Shown piece after piece: positions 1 to 9,014 of a stretch of DNA of 34,673 nucleotides. The position numbers and the translations under genes are program-made. The notes below the pieces were generated by a model. The model saw only the letters and a list, made by a program, of their open reading frames with translations. It did not search any database and was not told the DNA's origin. Within the stretch, counting starts at the first letter, position 1. Every line of letters starts with the position of its first letter. The stretch lies in the NCBI GenBank assembly GCA_021298995.1, contig JAJTGB010000021.1, positions 1 to 34,673 of the forward strand, written 5' to 3'. Source of the DNA: Comamonadaceae bacterium (GTDB lineage Bacteria > Pseudomonadota > Gammaproteobacteria > Burkholderiales > Burkholderiaceae_C).

Positions 1-567
1 TACATCTTGAAGAACTGGCGCATGGTCAAGGTGGCCACCACCAAGGCGCAACGCAAATTGTTTTTCAACTTGCGCTCCATGAAGCAAGGCCTCAAAGCCG
101 AAGCAGACGAAGCCACAGGCACGCACCGCGACACCCTCACCTCTGCGCAAATTGACAGCATGGCCAAAGACCTCAACGTCAAGCGCGAAGAAGTGATGGA
201 AATGGAAACGCGCATGTCGGGCGGCGATGTGCTCCTAGATCCCGCCCCATCAGACGACGGTGAAGTGGCCTATGGCCCCATCGCCTACTTGGCCGATGCG
301 CACCACGAACCCACAGCCATGATTGAGGCGCATCAGCGCGACCTGATGGCCAGCGATGGCATTGCCACAGCCTTGGCATCACTTGACGAGCGCAGCCGCA
401 GAATTGTGGAAGAGCGTTGGCTCAAGGTGAACGACGACGGCTCAGGCGGCCTGACCCTGCACGACTTGGCCGATGAATTTGGCGTGAGCGCAGAGCGCAT
501 TCGCCAAATTGAAGTGGCGGCCATGAAGAAGATGAAAGCAGCTTTGACGGCCTACGCTGAGGCTTAA
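1..567 (+). CDS. rpoH: RNA polymerase sigma-32 factor RpoH, 3' portion (5' end outside window)
   Basis: Frame is open from base 1 (YILKNWRMVKVATTKAQRKLFFNLRSMKQGL), with a C-terminal sigma region 4 motif (TLHDLADEFGVSAERIRQIEVAAMKKMK). Confidence 0.95.
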   Translation, partial: YILKNWRMVKVATTKAQRKLFFNLRSMKQGLKAEADEATGTHRDTLTSAQIDSMAKDLNVKREEVMEMETRMSGGDVLLDPAPSDDGEVAYGPIAYLADAHHEPTAMIEAHQRDLMASDGIATALASLDERSRRIVEERWLKVNDDGSGGLTLHDLADEFGVSAERIRQIEVAAMKKMKAALTAYAEA

Positions 568-605
568 GCTTAGGCTCATTCATTCACTTGCTTTGCTAGT
601 TCATC

Positions 606-636
606 GGTTGATGATTCAACCAAGTGAATGCATAAT
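606..636 (+). promoter_or_regulatory. Putative sigma70-type promoter of the hicB gene, TTGATG-N17-CATAAT, overlapped by inverted repeats
   Basis: TTGATG at 608-613, a 17-nt spacer, and CATAAT at 631-636, 27 nt upstream of the hicB ATG. Confidence 0.5.
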
Positions 637-662
637 GAAATTTCAACTTCCAGGATGGTCCT

Positions 663-866
663 ATGTTACTTTCAGCCGTCATTACTGAAGCAGAAGAGGG
701 CGGCTTCACAGCACTCAACCCTGAAACAGGCACCACCACCCAAGGCGAAACCTTGGAAGAAGCCATGGAAAACTTAAAGGAGGCAACAAGCCTTTACTTG
801 CAAGAATTTCCAATGAAGATTCACACACGCCCCGTCTTAACCACATTTGAAGTTTCGCATGCCTAA
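663..866 (+). CDS. hicB: HicB-family type II antitoxin, short form (67 aa)
   Basis: MLLSAVITEAEEGGFTALNPETGTTTQGETLEEAMENLKEATSLYLQEF matches the HicB fold pattern (EEGG.. GETLEEA..NL.EA..LY). Confidence 0.8.
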   Translation: MLLSAVITEAEEGGFTALNPETGTTTQGETLEEAMENLKEATSLYLQEFPMKIHTRPVLTTFEVSHA

Positions 867-993
867 ATTTCCGGGCCTCTCTGGTGCGGACATCATCAAA
901 GCGTTCTTTGAAAATCACAATAGTCAATTGACAATTCACTACTTCAACAACAACTTGAAGTCATCAGCCAGGGCTTGCGCGCCCATGCCATAG
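859..993 (+). pseudogene. Truncated HicA-like toxin remnant
   Basis: MPKFPGLSGADIIKAFFENHN resembles a HicA N-terminus, overlaps the hicB stop, then reads antisense into the sco1 3' end and stops at TAG 991-993 (44 aa). The HicA dsRBD-like core with its catalytic His is absent. Confidence 0.7.
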
Positions 994-1553
994 CGGTTGA
1001 ACAAGCGCACCTTGCCCTGCGTGTCAAAGGTGTAGCTGCCCGCAGAATGGTCCATGGTGTAGCTGGTGGGTGTTTTGCCTTCCACCCGCTTGAAATAAAT
1101 TTTGAACTCTTTGGCAATGGCTGGCAGTTGCTCTTGGGTGGGCCTCAAGGCCACAAAGCTGGCATCAAAGTTCTCGACATATGCCTTCAACAGTTCGGTG
1201 GTGTCGCGCTCTGGGTCAACCGTGACAAACACGGCTTGCAACTTATCGCCATCAGCGCCAAGCAAGCGCTTGACCTCAGCCAACTCTTGCATGGTGGTGG
1301 GGCACACATCGGGACATTGGGTATAGCCAAAAAACACCACCACCAACTTGCCTTGAAAGTCTTTGAGCTTGCGCACCTGGCCATTTTGATCGGGCAAATT
1401 CAGCTCTTTGGCGTAATCGGCGCCAGTGATGTCTACACCCTTGAAAGCGGGCTTGAGATCTTGACAGGCCGTTAGGTTAATTGACAAAAAGACCAACGCC
1501 AAGGCACTCAGAAATCTCAAAGTACGCCCAGAAAAAAATGTGGTGTTGAACAT
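939..1553 (-). CDS. SCO1/SenC family copper chaperone for cytochrome c oxidase
   Basis: Lipoprotein-like N-terminus (LTAC), FGYTQCPDVCPTTMQEL (CxxxC), DPERDT, and MDHSAGSYTFD. Start placed at MFNTTFF rather than the longest-ORF start. Confidence 0.93.
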   Translation of the reverse strand: MFNTTFFSGRTLRFLSALALVFLSINLTACQDLKPAFKGVDITGADYAKELNLPDQNGQVRKLKDFQGKLVVVFFGYTQCPDVCPTTMQELAEVKRLLGADGDKLQAVFVTVDPERDTTELLKAYVENFDASFVALRPTQEQLPAIAKEFKIYFKRVEGKTPTSYTMDHSAGSYTFDTQGKVRLFNRYGMGAQALADDFKLLLK

Positions 1554-1570
1554 GAATAGCTTCGTATGTT

Positions 1571-2467
1571 TTAAAACAGATAGTGATCGACCAACAAAGC
1601 AGCAAACAACACACTCAAATGGATGAGCGAAAACTTGAAGGTTTTGCGCGCTAGCTCGTCTGAGTAATTGCGCCACAAAGCCCAAGCGTAGCCAATGAAC
1701 ATGACACTCAAAATAAGGGCTGCAGCAAGGTAGAGCCAAGAGCTCATGCCATAGGCAAAGGGCATCAGGCATGAAGCCATGAGCACAAAGGTGTAAAGCA
1801 AAATTTGAAGTCGAGTGAATTCATTGCCGTGCGTCACGGGCAACATGGGCAAGCCCGACTTGCGATAGTCTTCCACGCGGTACAAAGCCAGCGCCCAAAA
1901 ATGTGGCGGTGTCCACAAGAAAATAATCAAGAAAAGGATGAGCGCTTCAGGGCCTACATCGTTGGTCATGGCCGCCCAACCCAACACGGGCGGCATGGCG
2001 CCTGATGCACCACCAATCACAATGTTTTGAGGTGTGAGGGGTTTCAAAATGACGGTGTAAATGATGGCGTAGCCCACAAAGGTGGCGAAGGTGAGCCACA
2101 TGGTGAGGGGGTTGACCGCAAAGTACAAAATAACCGAGCCAATGCTGCAGAGCACAGCAGAAAACAACAAAGCTTGCATGTCGCTTAGCTGGCCTTTGGC
2201 CGTAGGGCGCCATGCCGTGCGCTTCATTTGGGCGTCAATGCTTTTCTCAATCAAGCAATTGAATGCAGCGGCAGCACCTGCTACCAACCAAATGCCCACA
2301 CAGGCCACAAAGCCCAACCAAACTTCGGCCCAAGAAGGCACGCCTGGCACCGCCAAGACCATGCCAATGAGGGCGCAAAACACAATGAGTTGCACCACGC
2401 GAGGCTTCATGAGCGCGTAGTACTGGCGCCAAGGTGAGCCAGCTTGTAATTCGGCAGCGGTGCTCAT
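1571..2467 (-). CDS. ctaB: Protoheme IX farnesyltransferase (heme O synthase)
   Basis: Multi-TM UbiA-type prenyltransferase with [27 protein letters not shown] and [11 protein letters not shown]. Confidence 0.95.
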   Translation of the reverse strand: MSTAAELQAGSPWRQYYALMKPRVVQLIVFCALIGMVLAVPGVPSWAEVWLGFVACVGIWLVAGAAAAFNCLIEKSIDAQMKRTAWRPTAKGQLSDMQALLFSAVLCSIGSVILYFAVNPLTMWLTFATFVGYAIIYTVILKPLTPQNIVIGGASGAMPPVLGWAAMTNDVGPEALILFLIIFLWTPPHFWALALYRVEDYRKSGLPMLPVTHGNEFTRLQILLYTFVLMASCLMPFAYGMSSWLYLAAALILSVMFIGYAWALWRNYSDELARKTFKFSLIHLSVLFAALLVDHYLF

Positions 2468-2498
2468 GCGGCAAGCCTTCGTGAAAAATTCATGGGAG

Positions 2499-3617
2499 TC
2501 ATTGTCTATTTGTTTTACTGCGGCTCAACATGTAGGTGAGCGTCATCATAATTGCACCAGCACCCCCTGTGTGTGCCACAGCAGCCAATAAAGGCCAATC
2601 TAACACCACATTGGACAAGCCCGTGATGAGTTGGAGTGTTAACAAAGCCAAAAGCATGTTGGTCAGTCCTGGCAGCACGTTCGATTTTTTAAATTGCCAA
2701 ATCATGAAGGCGGCAAAGAAAAACACCAGCAGCGCCATCAGTCTGTGGACAAAGTGAATGGACACCAAGGCTTCCATGGGCAAGTATTGACCTTGGGAAT
2801 CCATGCCCAAGCTGCGCCAAATTTCAAAACCCTGCGCGTTCCATGCTGGCCACCATTGGCCATTGCAATCTGGAAATCCGTTGCAGGCCAAAACCGCATA
2901 ATTGGTACTCACCCATGCACCCATGGCAATTTGCAAGGTGAGCAATGCTGCGGCCACCCAAATCAATTGACGGTGGCGCGTTTGAATTTCTTGCCGTTGC
3001 AATTGGGGCTTCCAAGCCACTTGCGCAGACAACAAGACCAACAAGCCAATGCCACCCAACAAATGCAGAGTGACAATGGCGGGAAACAATTTCATGGTGA
3101 CCGTCAGCGCGCCAAATGCGCCCTGCATACAGACCCAAACCAAGGTGAGCCAAGCCCAGAAGGGTTTGACTTGCCAAGCGCCTTGAAAAGAATGCTGACC
3201 TTTCCAACGCTGCCACGTGCTGCTAACAGCCAAGACCAAAATCAAAAAGCCCACAGCAGTTGCCAAATACCGATGGATCATTTCAATCCAAGCTTTGCTG
3301 TGTGTCACTGGGCCCGTGGGCATGGCGGCCTGTGCCGCATCAATGTGCACCACAGCACCCAAGGGGCTGGCACTGCCATAACAGCCGGGCCAATCTGGGC
3401 AGCCCAAACCAGAATCGGTGAGGCGTGTAAAAGACCCAAACAAGACCAAATCGAACGTGAGAAACAAAGTGAGTACCGTCATGGCACGCAATTTGGAATT
3501 GACTGGATTGTGTCGATTGCGATAAAGGGTGAAGGCCAAAGGCAACACCGCAATGAGCACGCCCATTCCCAGCAAACGCAATGTGGGTGACAGGTTGTAG
3601 AGATCGACTTCGGTCAT
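2499..3617 (-). CDS. ctaA: Heme A synthase (COX15/CtaA)
   Basis: Multi-TM protein with [29 protein letters not shown] and HFVHRLMA. Confidence 0.95.
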   Translation of the reverse strand: MTEVDLYNLSPTLRLLGMGVLIAVLPLAFTLYRNRHNPVNSKLRAMTVLTLFLTFDLVLFGSFTRLTDSGLGCPDWPGCYGSASPLGAVVHIDAAQAAMPTGPVTHSKAWIEMIHRYLATAVGFLILVLAVSSTWQRWKGQHSFQGAWQVKPFWAWLTLVWVCMQGAFGALTVTMKLFPAIVTLHLLGGIGLLVLLSAQVAWKPQLQRQEIQTRHRQLIWVAAALLTLQIAMGAWVSTNYAVLACNGFPDCNGQWWPAWNAQGFEIWRSLGMDSQGQYLPMEALVSIHFVHRLMALLVFFFAAFMIWQFKKSNVLPGLTNMLLALLTLQLITGLSNVVLDWPLLAAVAHTGGAGAIMMTLTYMLSRSKTNRQ

Positions 3618-3620
3618 GGT

Positions 3621-4361
3621 TTAGCGGCCAGCTGTGTCCCAAAAAGAAGAGGCGCGCAAAAGTCGTTCAAGGTCTTTTTTGGCTTGCGATGCTGACGCCA
3701 AATCGATGCCAGGCGCAAATCGCATCATCCAATTGCCCATGGGGTCGACCACATACAAATGCTCTTGCACCTGGCGGCCCGCCGCGGGCTGAAGCCACTC
3801 AGCAATACTGGCTTCACTCATTCGCAAAACCGTGGCTTGCGACAAAGCAGGCATGAGCTTGTCGTCCACAGGGGCATCGCCCGTTGCAATCCAAACCCAG
3901 TCGATGCGGTCTTTTTCTTTGCCCAAAGACTCACGCAGTTGGCGCTGGAAATACAAATGCTTTTGACAAGTTTCGTTGCACGACGCATCGGCCACACTGA
4001 CCAACAACCACTGGCCTTTGAGTGAGCTCAAGGACACTTTGTCGCCGTTCAATTTGACGGCTTCCATGGCGGGCAAAGTGCGCTGCGGGTTGATCAATTC
4101 GCCATGATTGCGGCGGCCTTCTGGGCGTATGACGTAGTAGGTGAAATAAGACGCAATGACAGGCGATGCGCAAACTAACAGCACAGCCAACATTTTCCAG
4201 CGGCCTAACCGTGTTCGTTTCTCATCGGCCTGCACCACCTCGGTGGGTGTTGGCAGCGTATGAACCGTCATGCCCAAAGGGGCATCTGTCCATTGAGAGT
4301 TTTCAGGACTGGGCGCTGACTTTGGATTTGAGACGGGGTCGGACAATTTGGAACCAGACAT
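3621..4361 (-). CDS. Membrane-anchored Sco/thioredoxin-like protein of the cox cluster
   Basis: Single TM (WKMLAVLLVCASPVIASYFTYYVI) followed by LVSVADASCNETCQKHLYFQRQL (CxxxC) and YVVDPMGNWMMRF. The start is uncertain: Met at 4361 overlaps surf1, Met at 4271 does not. Confidence 0.75.
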   Translation of the reverse strand: MSGSKLSDPVSNPKSAPSPENSQWTDAPLGMTVHTLPTPTEVVQADEKRTRLGRWKMLAVLLVCASPVIASYFTYYVIRPEGRRNHGELINPQRTLPAMEAVKLNGDKVSLSSLKGQWLLVSVADASCNETCQKHLYFQRQLRESLGKEKDRIDWVWIATGDAPVDDKLMPALSQATVLRMSEASIAEWLQPAAGRQVQEHLYVVDPMGNWMMRFAPGIDLASASQAKKDLERLLRASSFWDTAGR

Positions 4362-5079
4362 AAAGCAATGCAATCAAAAGCGCCAATCCAAACCATTGGA
4401 AGGCATAACCGTAGTGTTTCTCAACACCTGTTGCGGCCTGAGGCCATTCACGCAGCAAGCCCTCAGAGGCTGCGCCCACTTGAATGACTGAGATTTCCAA
4501 CAAGGGCAATCCAGTCTCAACGCGAAAATCTTGCAAGTCTAGATTTTGCCGTATTACCGCCTTGGCTTCCTCGCCCAAGGCGTAAAGCTTTGACGGTGGC
4601 AAGGCTATCAAACCACTCACAGAAACCAGCCCGGTAGGCGTTTGAATGGCGGGCAAGCGAGTGCGATCTGTAAAGTCGCGGCCTACCCAGCCGCGTTGCA
4701 CCACCACCACGGCGCCAGTGGCCTTAAGCTTGAAGGGTGTGAGCACATAAAAACCTGGCCGGGCATTCATTTGGCGGTTGTCTAGGTACACGGTCAATGG
4801 CGCCAGCCACTCACCTTCCAAATTGATAGGACGGTGCAACAAGCCAGCCCTGTTGCCTTCGGAGTCTTGGGCACTGCCCAAAAATGCACCATCCAGCGCA
4901 GGCATTTGACCTTTTTGCGTGATTTCTGCCTGCCAATCGAGCTTGGTCTGTGCCCTACCCAGCTGCCAAAAACCCAAGGAGCAGGTGATGCCAACACACA
5001 CAAGCGCCAACAAGAACCACAACACCATTTGAAGGTGTGTGTTCTTTTTTGCAGGCGCTGAAAATGCTGACCAACTCAT
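4303..5079 (-). CDS. SURF1-family cytochrome c oxidase biogenesis protein
   Basis: CSLGFWQLGRAQTKLDWQ, YLDNRQMNARPGFYVLTPF, VVVQRGWV, HYGYAFQWFGLALL. Confidence 0.93.
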   Translation of the reverse strand: MSWSAFSAPAKKNTHLQMVLWFLLALVCVGITCSLGFWQLGRAQTKLDWQAEITQKGQMPALDGAFLGSAQDSEGNRAGLLHRPINLEGEWLAPLTVYLDNRQMNARPGFYVLTPFKLKATGAVVVVQRGWVGRDFTDRTRLPAIQTPTGLVSVSGLIALPPSKLYALGEEAKAVIRQNLDLQDFRVETGLPLLEISVIQVGAASEGLLREWPQAATGVEKHYGYAFQWFGLALLIALLYVWFQIVRPRLKSKVSAQS

Positions 5080-5094
5080 CCGATAATTCCCATC

Positions 5095-5349
5095 ATGAAA
5101 ATACTAGTTGCACTTGCCTTCATTGCCATTTTGGCCAGCCTGGGCTCCGCCCTCTTCTACATGATGCGTGGCGGCACGCGCATCGAAACCAACTCAGATG
5201 AGGGCGCTGAAACAACGCCAGCACCCAAGGGCAACATGGTCAAAGCCTTGGCCATCCGCGTGGGCTTCTCCATTGTGCTCTTTATCTGCATTTTGATTGC
5301 CTGGAAGATGGGCTACATCCAACCTTCTGGCATTCCTGCTGGCGCTTAA
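5095..5349 (+). CDS. Twin-transmembrane DUF2909-like protein
   Basis: 84 aa with two TM helices (MKILVALAFIAILASLGSALFYMMRGG and VGFSIVLFICILIAWKMGYIQPSGI). Known neighbour of ctaE/surf1 in Burkholderiales. Confidence 0.8.
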   Translation: MKILVALAFIAILASLGSALFYMMRGGTRIETNSDEGAETTPAPKGNMVKALAIRVGFSIVLFICILIAWKMGYIQPSGIPAGA

Positions 5350-5375
5350 ATCCAGCCCTTCATTGAGACATTCAC

Positions 5376-5402
5376 AAAAAAAGCGCCCAAGGGCGCTTTT
5401 TT
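5376..5402. terminator. Bidirectional intrinsic terminator between convergent DUF2909 and ctaE
   Basis: AAAAAAA-GCGCCC-AA-GGGCGC-TTTTTT: GC stem flanked by an A-tract and a T-tract. Confidence 0.9.
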
Positions 5403-5418
5403 CTTGGGCTAAGTCTTA

Positions 5419-6300
5419 TTACATCCAGTAAACCAAGATGTACAAGCCAAGCCACACCACGTCCACAAAGTGCCAGTACCAAGCCGCACCTTCAAAACCG
5501 AAGTGACGGTCTTTGGTGAAGTGACCTTTTTGCAAACGCAAAGTAATGAACAGCAACATGAGCATACCGACAAACACGTGGAAGCCGTGGAAGCCAGTGA
5601 GCATGTAGAAGGTAGAGCCATAAATACCAGAGCTCAACTTCAAATTCAAATCACCCCATGCGTGGGCGTATTCGTAGCCCTGCACAAACAAGAACACCAC
5701 ACCCAACAAAACAGTCATCCACATGAACTTGATGGTTTTGCTGCGATCGCCGTGTTGCAACGCGTGGTGTGCAATGGTCAAAGTGACGCCAGAGGTCAAC
5801 AACAAAGCCGTGTTGATGGTGGGCAACCAGAAGGGGCCCATGGTTTGGAAGGGCTCAACAATGCCTGCAGGAGAAGCCGTTGCGCCCGCAGCAATTGAGG
5901 GCCAAACAGCTTTGAAGTCGGGCCACAAGAGCGCATTTTCTAAGCTGCCCAGTGAAGGCAATGAGTGCGTACGCGCCCACCACAAGGCTGTGAAGAAAGC
6001 ACCAAAGAACATCACTTCAGAGAAGATGAACCAAGTCATGCTCCAACGGAAAGACAAATCGATCTTGCGGCCAAACTGTCCGCTTTCGCTTTCGTGGACG
6101 GCTTCACTGAACCACTGATACAGAACCACTAAAAACCAAATCAAACCAGCGAAAAGAGAATATTTACCCCACTCTTCACCGTTGATCCACTGGCCTGCGC
6201 CCAAGATCAACAAGAACAAACCAAACGCAGCCATGGCTGGATGGCGCGATGGATGGGGCACATAGTAGTAAGGGGTTGTGCCGTGCGATGTAGAACTCAT
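5419..6300 (-). CDS. ctaE: Cytochrome c oxidase subunit III
   Basis: Multi-TM protein with FIFSEVMFFGAFF, YGSTFYMLTGFHGFHVFVG and GAAWYWHFVDVVWLGLYILVYW. Confidence 0.97.
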   Translation of the reverse strand: MSSTSHGTTPYYYVPHPSRHPAMAAFGLFLLILGAGQWINGEEWGKYSLFAGLIWFLVVLYQWFSEAVHESESGQFGRKIDLSFRWSMTWFIFSEVMFFGAFFTALWWARTHSLPSLGSLENALLWPDFKAVWPSIAAGATASPAGIVEPFQTMGPFWLPTINTALLLTSGVTLTIAHHALQHGDRSKTIKFMWMTVLLGVVFLFVQGYEYAHAWGDLNLKLSSGIYGSTFYMLTGFHGFHVFVGMLMLLFITLRLQKGHFTKDRHFGFEGAAWYWHFVDVVWLGLYILVYWM

Positions 6301-6340
6301 ACTTGCTCCTGCTCTCTCTTAAACCTAATCTGTCTAAAAC

Positions 6341-6553
6341 CTAACTGAGGGTGTTTGGCTGCGCCACCACCCAATTGACGAGGGCAATCAAGCCCACGAC
6401 AAAAATCAATGCCAAGGACAAACCCACCACCAACACATGGAAGGGATTGAGCTTGGCCATGTCTTCTTGGCCTTCGCTGTTTTTTCGAATGCCAATGAAG
6501 GACCACAACACTGCTTGCACAGTGCGAAAAAATGAAACATTGCTGCTGCTCAT
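6341..6553 (-). CDS. DUF2970-like small membrane protein
   Basis: 70 aa, FFRTVQAVLWSFIGIRKNSEGQEDMAKLNPFHVLVVGLSLALIFVVGLIALVNWVV, lying between ctaG and ctaE. Confidence 0.8.
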   Translation of the reverse strand: MSSSNVSFFRTVQAVLWSFIGIRKNSEGQEDMAKLNPFHVLVVGLSLALIFVVGLIALVNWVVAQPNTLS

Positions 6554-7176
6554 GAGCCCACCTTGGGTGCTACCAGCGCAGCAGGGACCGCTGCCACAGG
6601 CGTGGAAGCGGGTGCGGGAGGCGTTTTGCCACCCACTTCAAAAAATGTGTACGACAAGGTGATGGTGCTCACATCTTTGGACAACTTGGGGTCAATCACA
6701 AAGGCCACTGGCCATTCCTTTTTCTCACCAGGCTCCAAGGTGTATTGGTTAAAGCAGAAGCACTCCAATTTGTTGAAGTGGGCTGCAGCTTGGTTGGGTG
6801 CATAACTGGGAATGGCTTGCGCAGCCATTCGTCTGTTTTGCACGTTTTGAAATTGGTACATCACTGTGGTGAGTTCACCAGGATGAACTTGCACAGAGCT
6901 TTGGGCGGGCTTGAAGTCCCAAGGACCGCGCGCGTTGGCGTCAAACTCTACGGTGATGGTGCGTGAATAATCAACCTGTGTGTTGCTGGGTTTGGCATCT
7001 TTGCCTGTGCTGCCATTGCCCGGCACTTGACGTTCTGAAATGGACAGGATGTTGATGCCTGTCATTTCACAGATGTGCTTGTAGATGGGAATGAGCGCAT
7101 AACCAAACGCAAACATGCCGGCCGCAACGATGGCCAGCTTGCTCACCATTTTGATGTTTTCGCGGTAAAGGCTCAT
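6550..7176 (-). CDS. ctaG: Cytochrome c oxidase assembly protein CtaG/Cox11
   Basis: FGYALIPIYKHICEMTGIN, PWDFKPAQSSVQVHPGE, KLECFCFNQYTLEPGEKKEWPVAFVIDP. Confidence 0.96.
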   Translation of the reverse strand: MSLYRENIKMVSKLAIVAAGMFAFGYALIPIYKHICEMTGINILSISERQVPGNGSTGKDAKPSNTQVDYSRTITVEFDANARGPWDFKPAQSSVQVHPGELTTVMYQFQNVQNRRMAAQAIPSYAPNQAAAHFNKLECFCFNQYTLEPGEKKEWPVAFVIDPKLSKDVSTITLSYTFFEVGGKTPPAPASTPVAAVPAALVAPKVGS

Positions 7177-7213
7177 GTTGCGGTGGGTTGAAAACTGCTT
7201 TTGGGCGCTGAAC

Positions 7214-7333
7214 TTAACGAGAAGTCAGAACCACCATCTTGACCAAGAACCCCACAAAGAAAACCACCGCCACCGAAGCCAAGATGAGGCCAAGGCGTGC
7301 GTTGCTTTTCTTCTGTTCTGGGGTTGTGGACAT
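7214..7333 (-). CDS. Cytochrome oxidase small assembly protein (39 aa, single TM), absent from ORF track
   Basis: Manual translation: MSTTPEQKKSNARLGLILASVAVVFFVGFLVKMVVLTSR*. Lies between ctaD and ctaG, where betaproteobacterial cox operons carry such a small ORF. Confidence 0.8.
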   Translation of the reverse strand: MSTTPEQKKSNARLGLILASVAVVFFVGFLVKMVVLTSR

Positions 7334-7350
7334 GATGGCTTTGTTCCAAA

Positions 7351-8979
7351 TTAACCAATAACGCGGGTAGCCGTGGCATCCAGCTTGGGTGGGTTTTCAA
7401 ACGTGTGGAAAGGTGCGGGAGATGGAACTTCCCACTCCAAACCTTCCGAAGCTTCCCAAGGTTTCTGGGGTGCTTTGGCACCTTGTCCGCGCATGCAAGG
7501 CACAACGACGAACAAGAAGAAGTAAACCTGTGCAAAACCGAACAAGAAACCACCCACAGAGGCAATGGCGTTGAAGTCGGCAAACTGCATGGGGTAGTCG
7601 GCGTAGCGACGTGGCATACCGGCCAAGCCCAAGAAGTGCATGGGGAAGAAAGTGATGTTGAAGGAGATCAGTGACCACCAGAAGTGAATCTTGCCGCGGC
7701 CTTCGTTGTACATCACACCGGTCCACTTGGGCAGCCAGTAGTAAGCACCCGAGAACATGGCAAACAAAGAACCCGCCACCAGCACATAGTGGAAGTGAGC
7801 CACCACGTAGTAAGTGTCTTGCAATTGAATGTCGATGGGCGCCATGGCCAAGATCAAACCTGTGAAGCCGCCCATGGTGAACACGAAGATGAAACCAATG
7901 GCAAACAACATGGGTGTTTCAAAGGTCATGGAGCCGCGCCACATGGTGGCAATCCAGTTGAAAATTTTCACAGCAGTTGGCACCGCAATCAGCATGGTGG
8001 CGTACATGAAGAACAACTGGCCCGTCACAGGCATGCCGGTTGTAAACATGTGGTGAGCCCACACGATGAAAGACAGAATGGCAATGGAAGAAGTGGCGTA
8101 CACCATGGAGGCATAACCGAACAACTTTTTGCGAGAGAAAGCAGGAACCACTTGGCTGATGATGCCGAAGGCCGGCAAGATCATGATGTACACCTCGGGG
8201 TGACCGAAGAACCAGAAGATGTGTTGGTACATGACGGGGTCGCCGCCGCCAGCTGGGTTGAAGAAGCTGGTACCGAAGTGACGGTCAGTGAGTGTCATGG
8301 TGATGGCGCCAGCCAACACAGGCATCACAGCGATCAACAAGTAGGCCGTAATGAGCCAAGTCCAAGCAAACATTGGCATCTTCATGAGCGTCATGCCAGG
8401 GGCACGCATGTTCAAGATGGTCACAATGATGTTGATGGAGCCCATGATGGAAGAGGCACCCAAGATGTGCATGGCAAAAATACCAGCGTCCATGGAAGGA
8501 CCCATTTGCAATGTGAGCGGTGCATACAGAGTCCAGCCTGCAGCAGGTGCGCCACCGGGCATGAAAAATGAACCCGCCAACATGACAGCTGCAGGAATCA
8601 TCAGCCAGAAGCTGAAGTTGTTCATGCGCGCAAAGGCCATGTCGGAAGCGCCAATTTGCAGAGGAATCATCCAGTTAGCAAAACCCACGAAGGCCGGCAT
8701 GATGGCGCCGAACACCATGATCAGGCCGTGCATGGTGGTGAATTGGTTGAACAATTCGGGGTTGACCAATTGCAAACCAGGTTGGAACAATTCAGCGCGA
8801 ATGAGGAGCGCCAAAACGCCGCCAATCATGAGCATGGCAAAGCTAAACAGCAAGTACAAAGTACCAATGTCTTTGTGGTTGGTGGCATACACCCAACGGC
8901 GCCAGCCCGTAGGCGCACCGTGGTGGTCATGGTCGTCATGACCGTGGGCTTGATCGTGAGGATGGAGAACAGCGCTCAT
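7351..8979 (-). CDS. ctaD: Cytochrome c oxidase subunit I
   Basis: [57 protein letters not shown]. Confidence 0.98.
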   Translation of the reverse strand: MSAVLHPHDQAHGHDDHDHHGAPTGWRRWVYATNHKDIGTLYLLFSFAMLMIGGVLALLIRAELFQPGLQLVNPELFNQFTTMHGLIMVFGAIMPAFVGFANWMIPLQIGASDMAFARMNNFSFWLMIPAAVMLAGSFFMPGGAPAAGWTLYAPLTLQMGPSMDAGIFAMHILGASSIMGSINIIVTILNMRAPGMTLMKMPMFAWTWLITAYLLIAVMPVLAGAITMTLTDRHFGTSFFNPAGGGDPVMYQHIFWFFGHPEVYIMILPAFGIISQVVPAFSRKKLFGYASMVYATSSIAILSFIVWAHHMFTTGMPVTGQLFFMYATMLIAVPTAVKIFNWIATMWRGSMTFETPMLFAIGFIFVFTMGGFTGLILAMAPIDIQLQDTYYVVAHFHYVLVAGSLFAMFSGAYYWLPKWTGVMYNEGRGKIHFWWSLISFNITFFPMHFLGLAGMPRRYADYPMQFADFNAIASVGGFLFGFAQVYFFLFVVVPCMRGQGAKAPQKPWEASEGLEWEVPSPAPFHTFENPPKLDATATRVIG

Positions 8980-9014
8980 CTTGATTTCCTTTAAATACTC
9001 TTAAAAGTACTTGA

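Noticed and set aside
975-1475. 166-aa plus-strand ORF opposite sco1
   Set aside because: Antisense shadow of SCO1; initially considered as a continuation of hicA but it is in another frame and not HicA-like.
2694-3590. 298-aa plus-strand ORF opposite ctaA
   Set aside because: Mirror ORF of a strongly conserved membrane protein gene; low-complexity His/Gln-rich translation with no recognisable family.
7684-8571. 295-aa plus-strand ORF opposite ctaD
   Set aside because: Antisense shadow of ctaD codon usage; His/Gly-rich composition and no domain.
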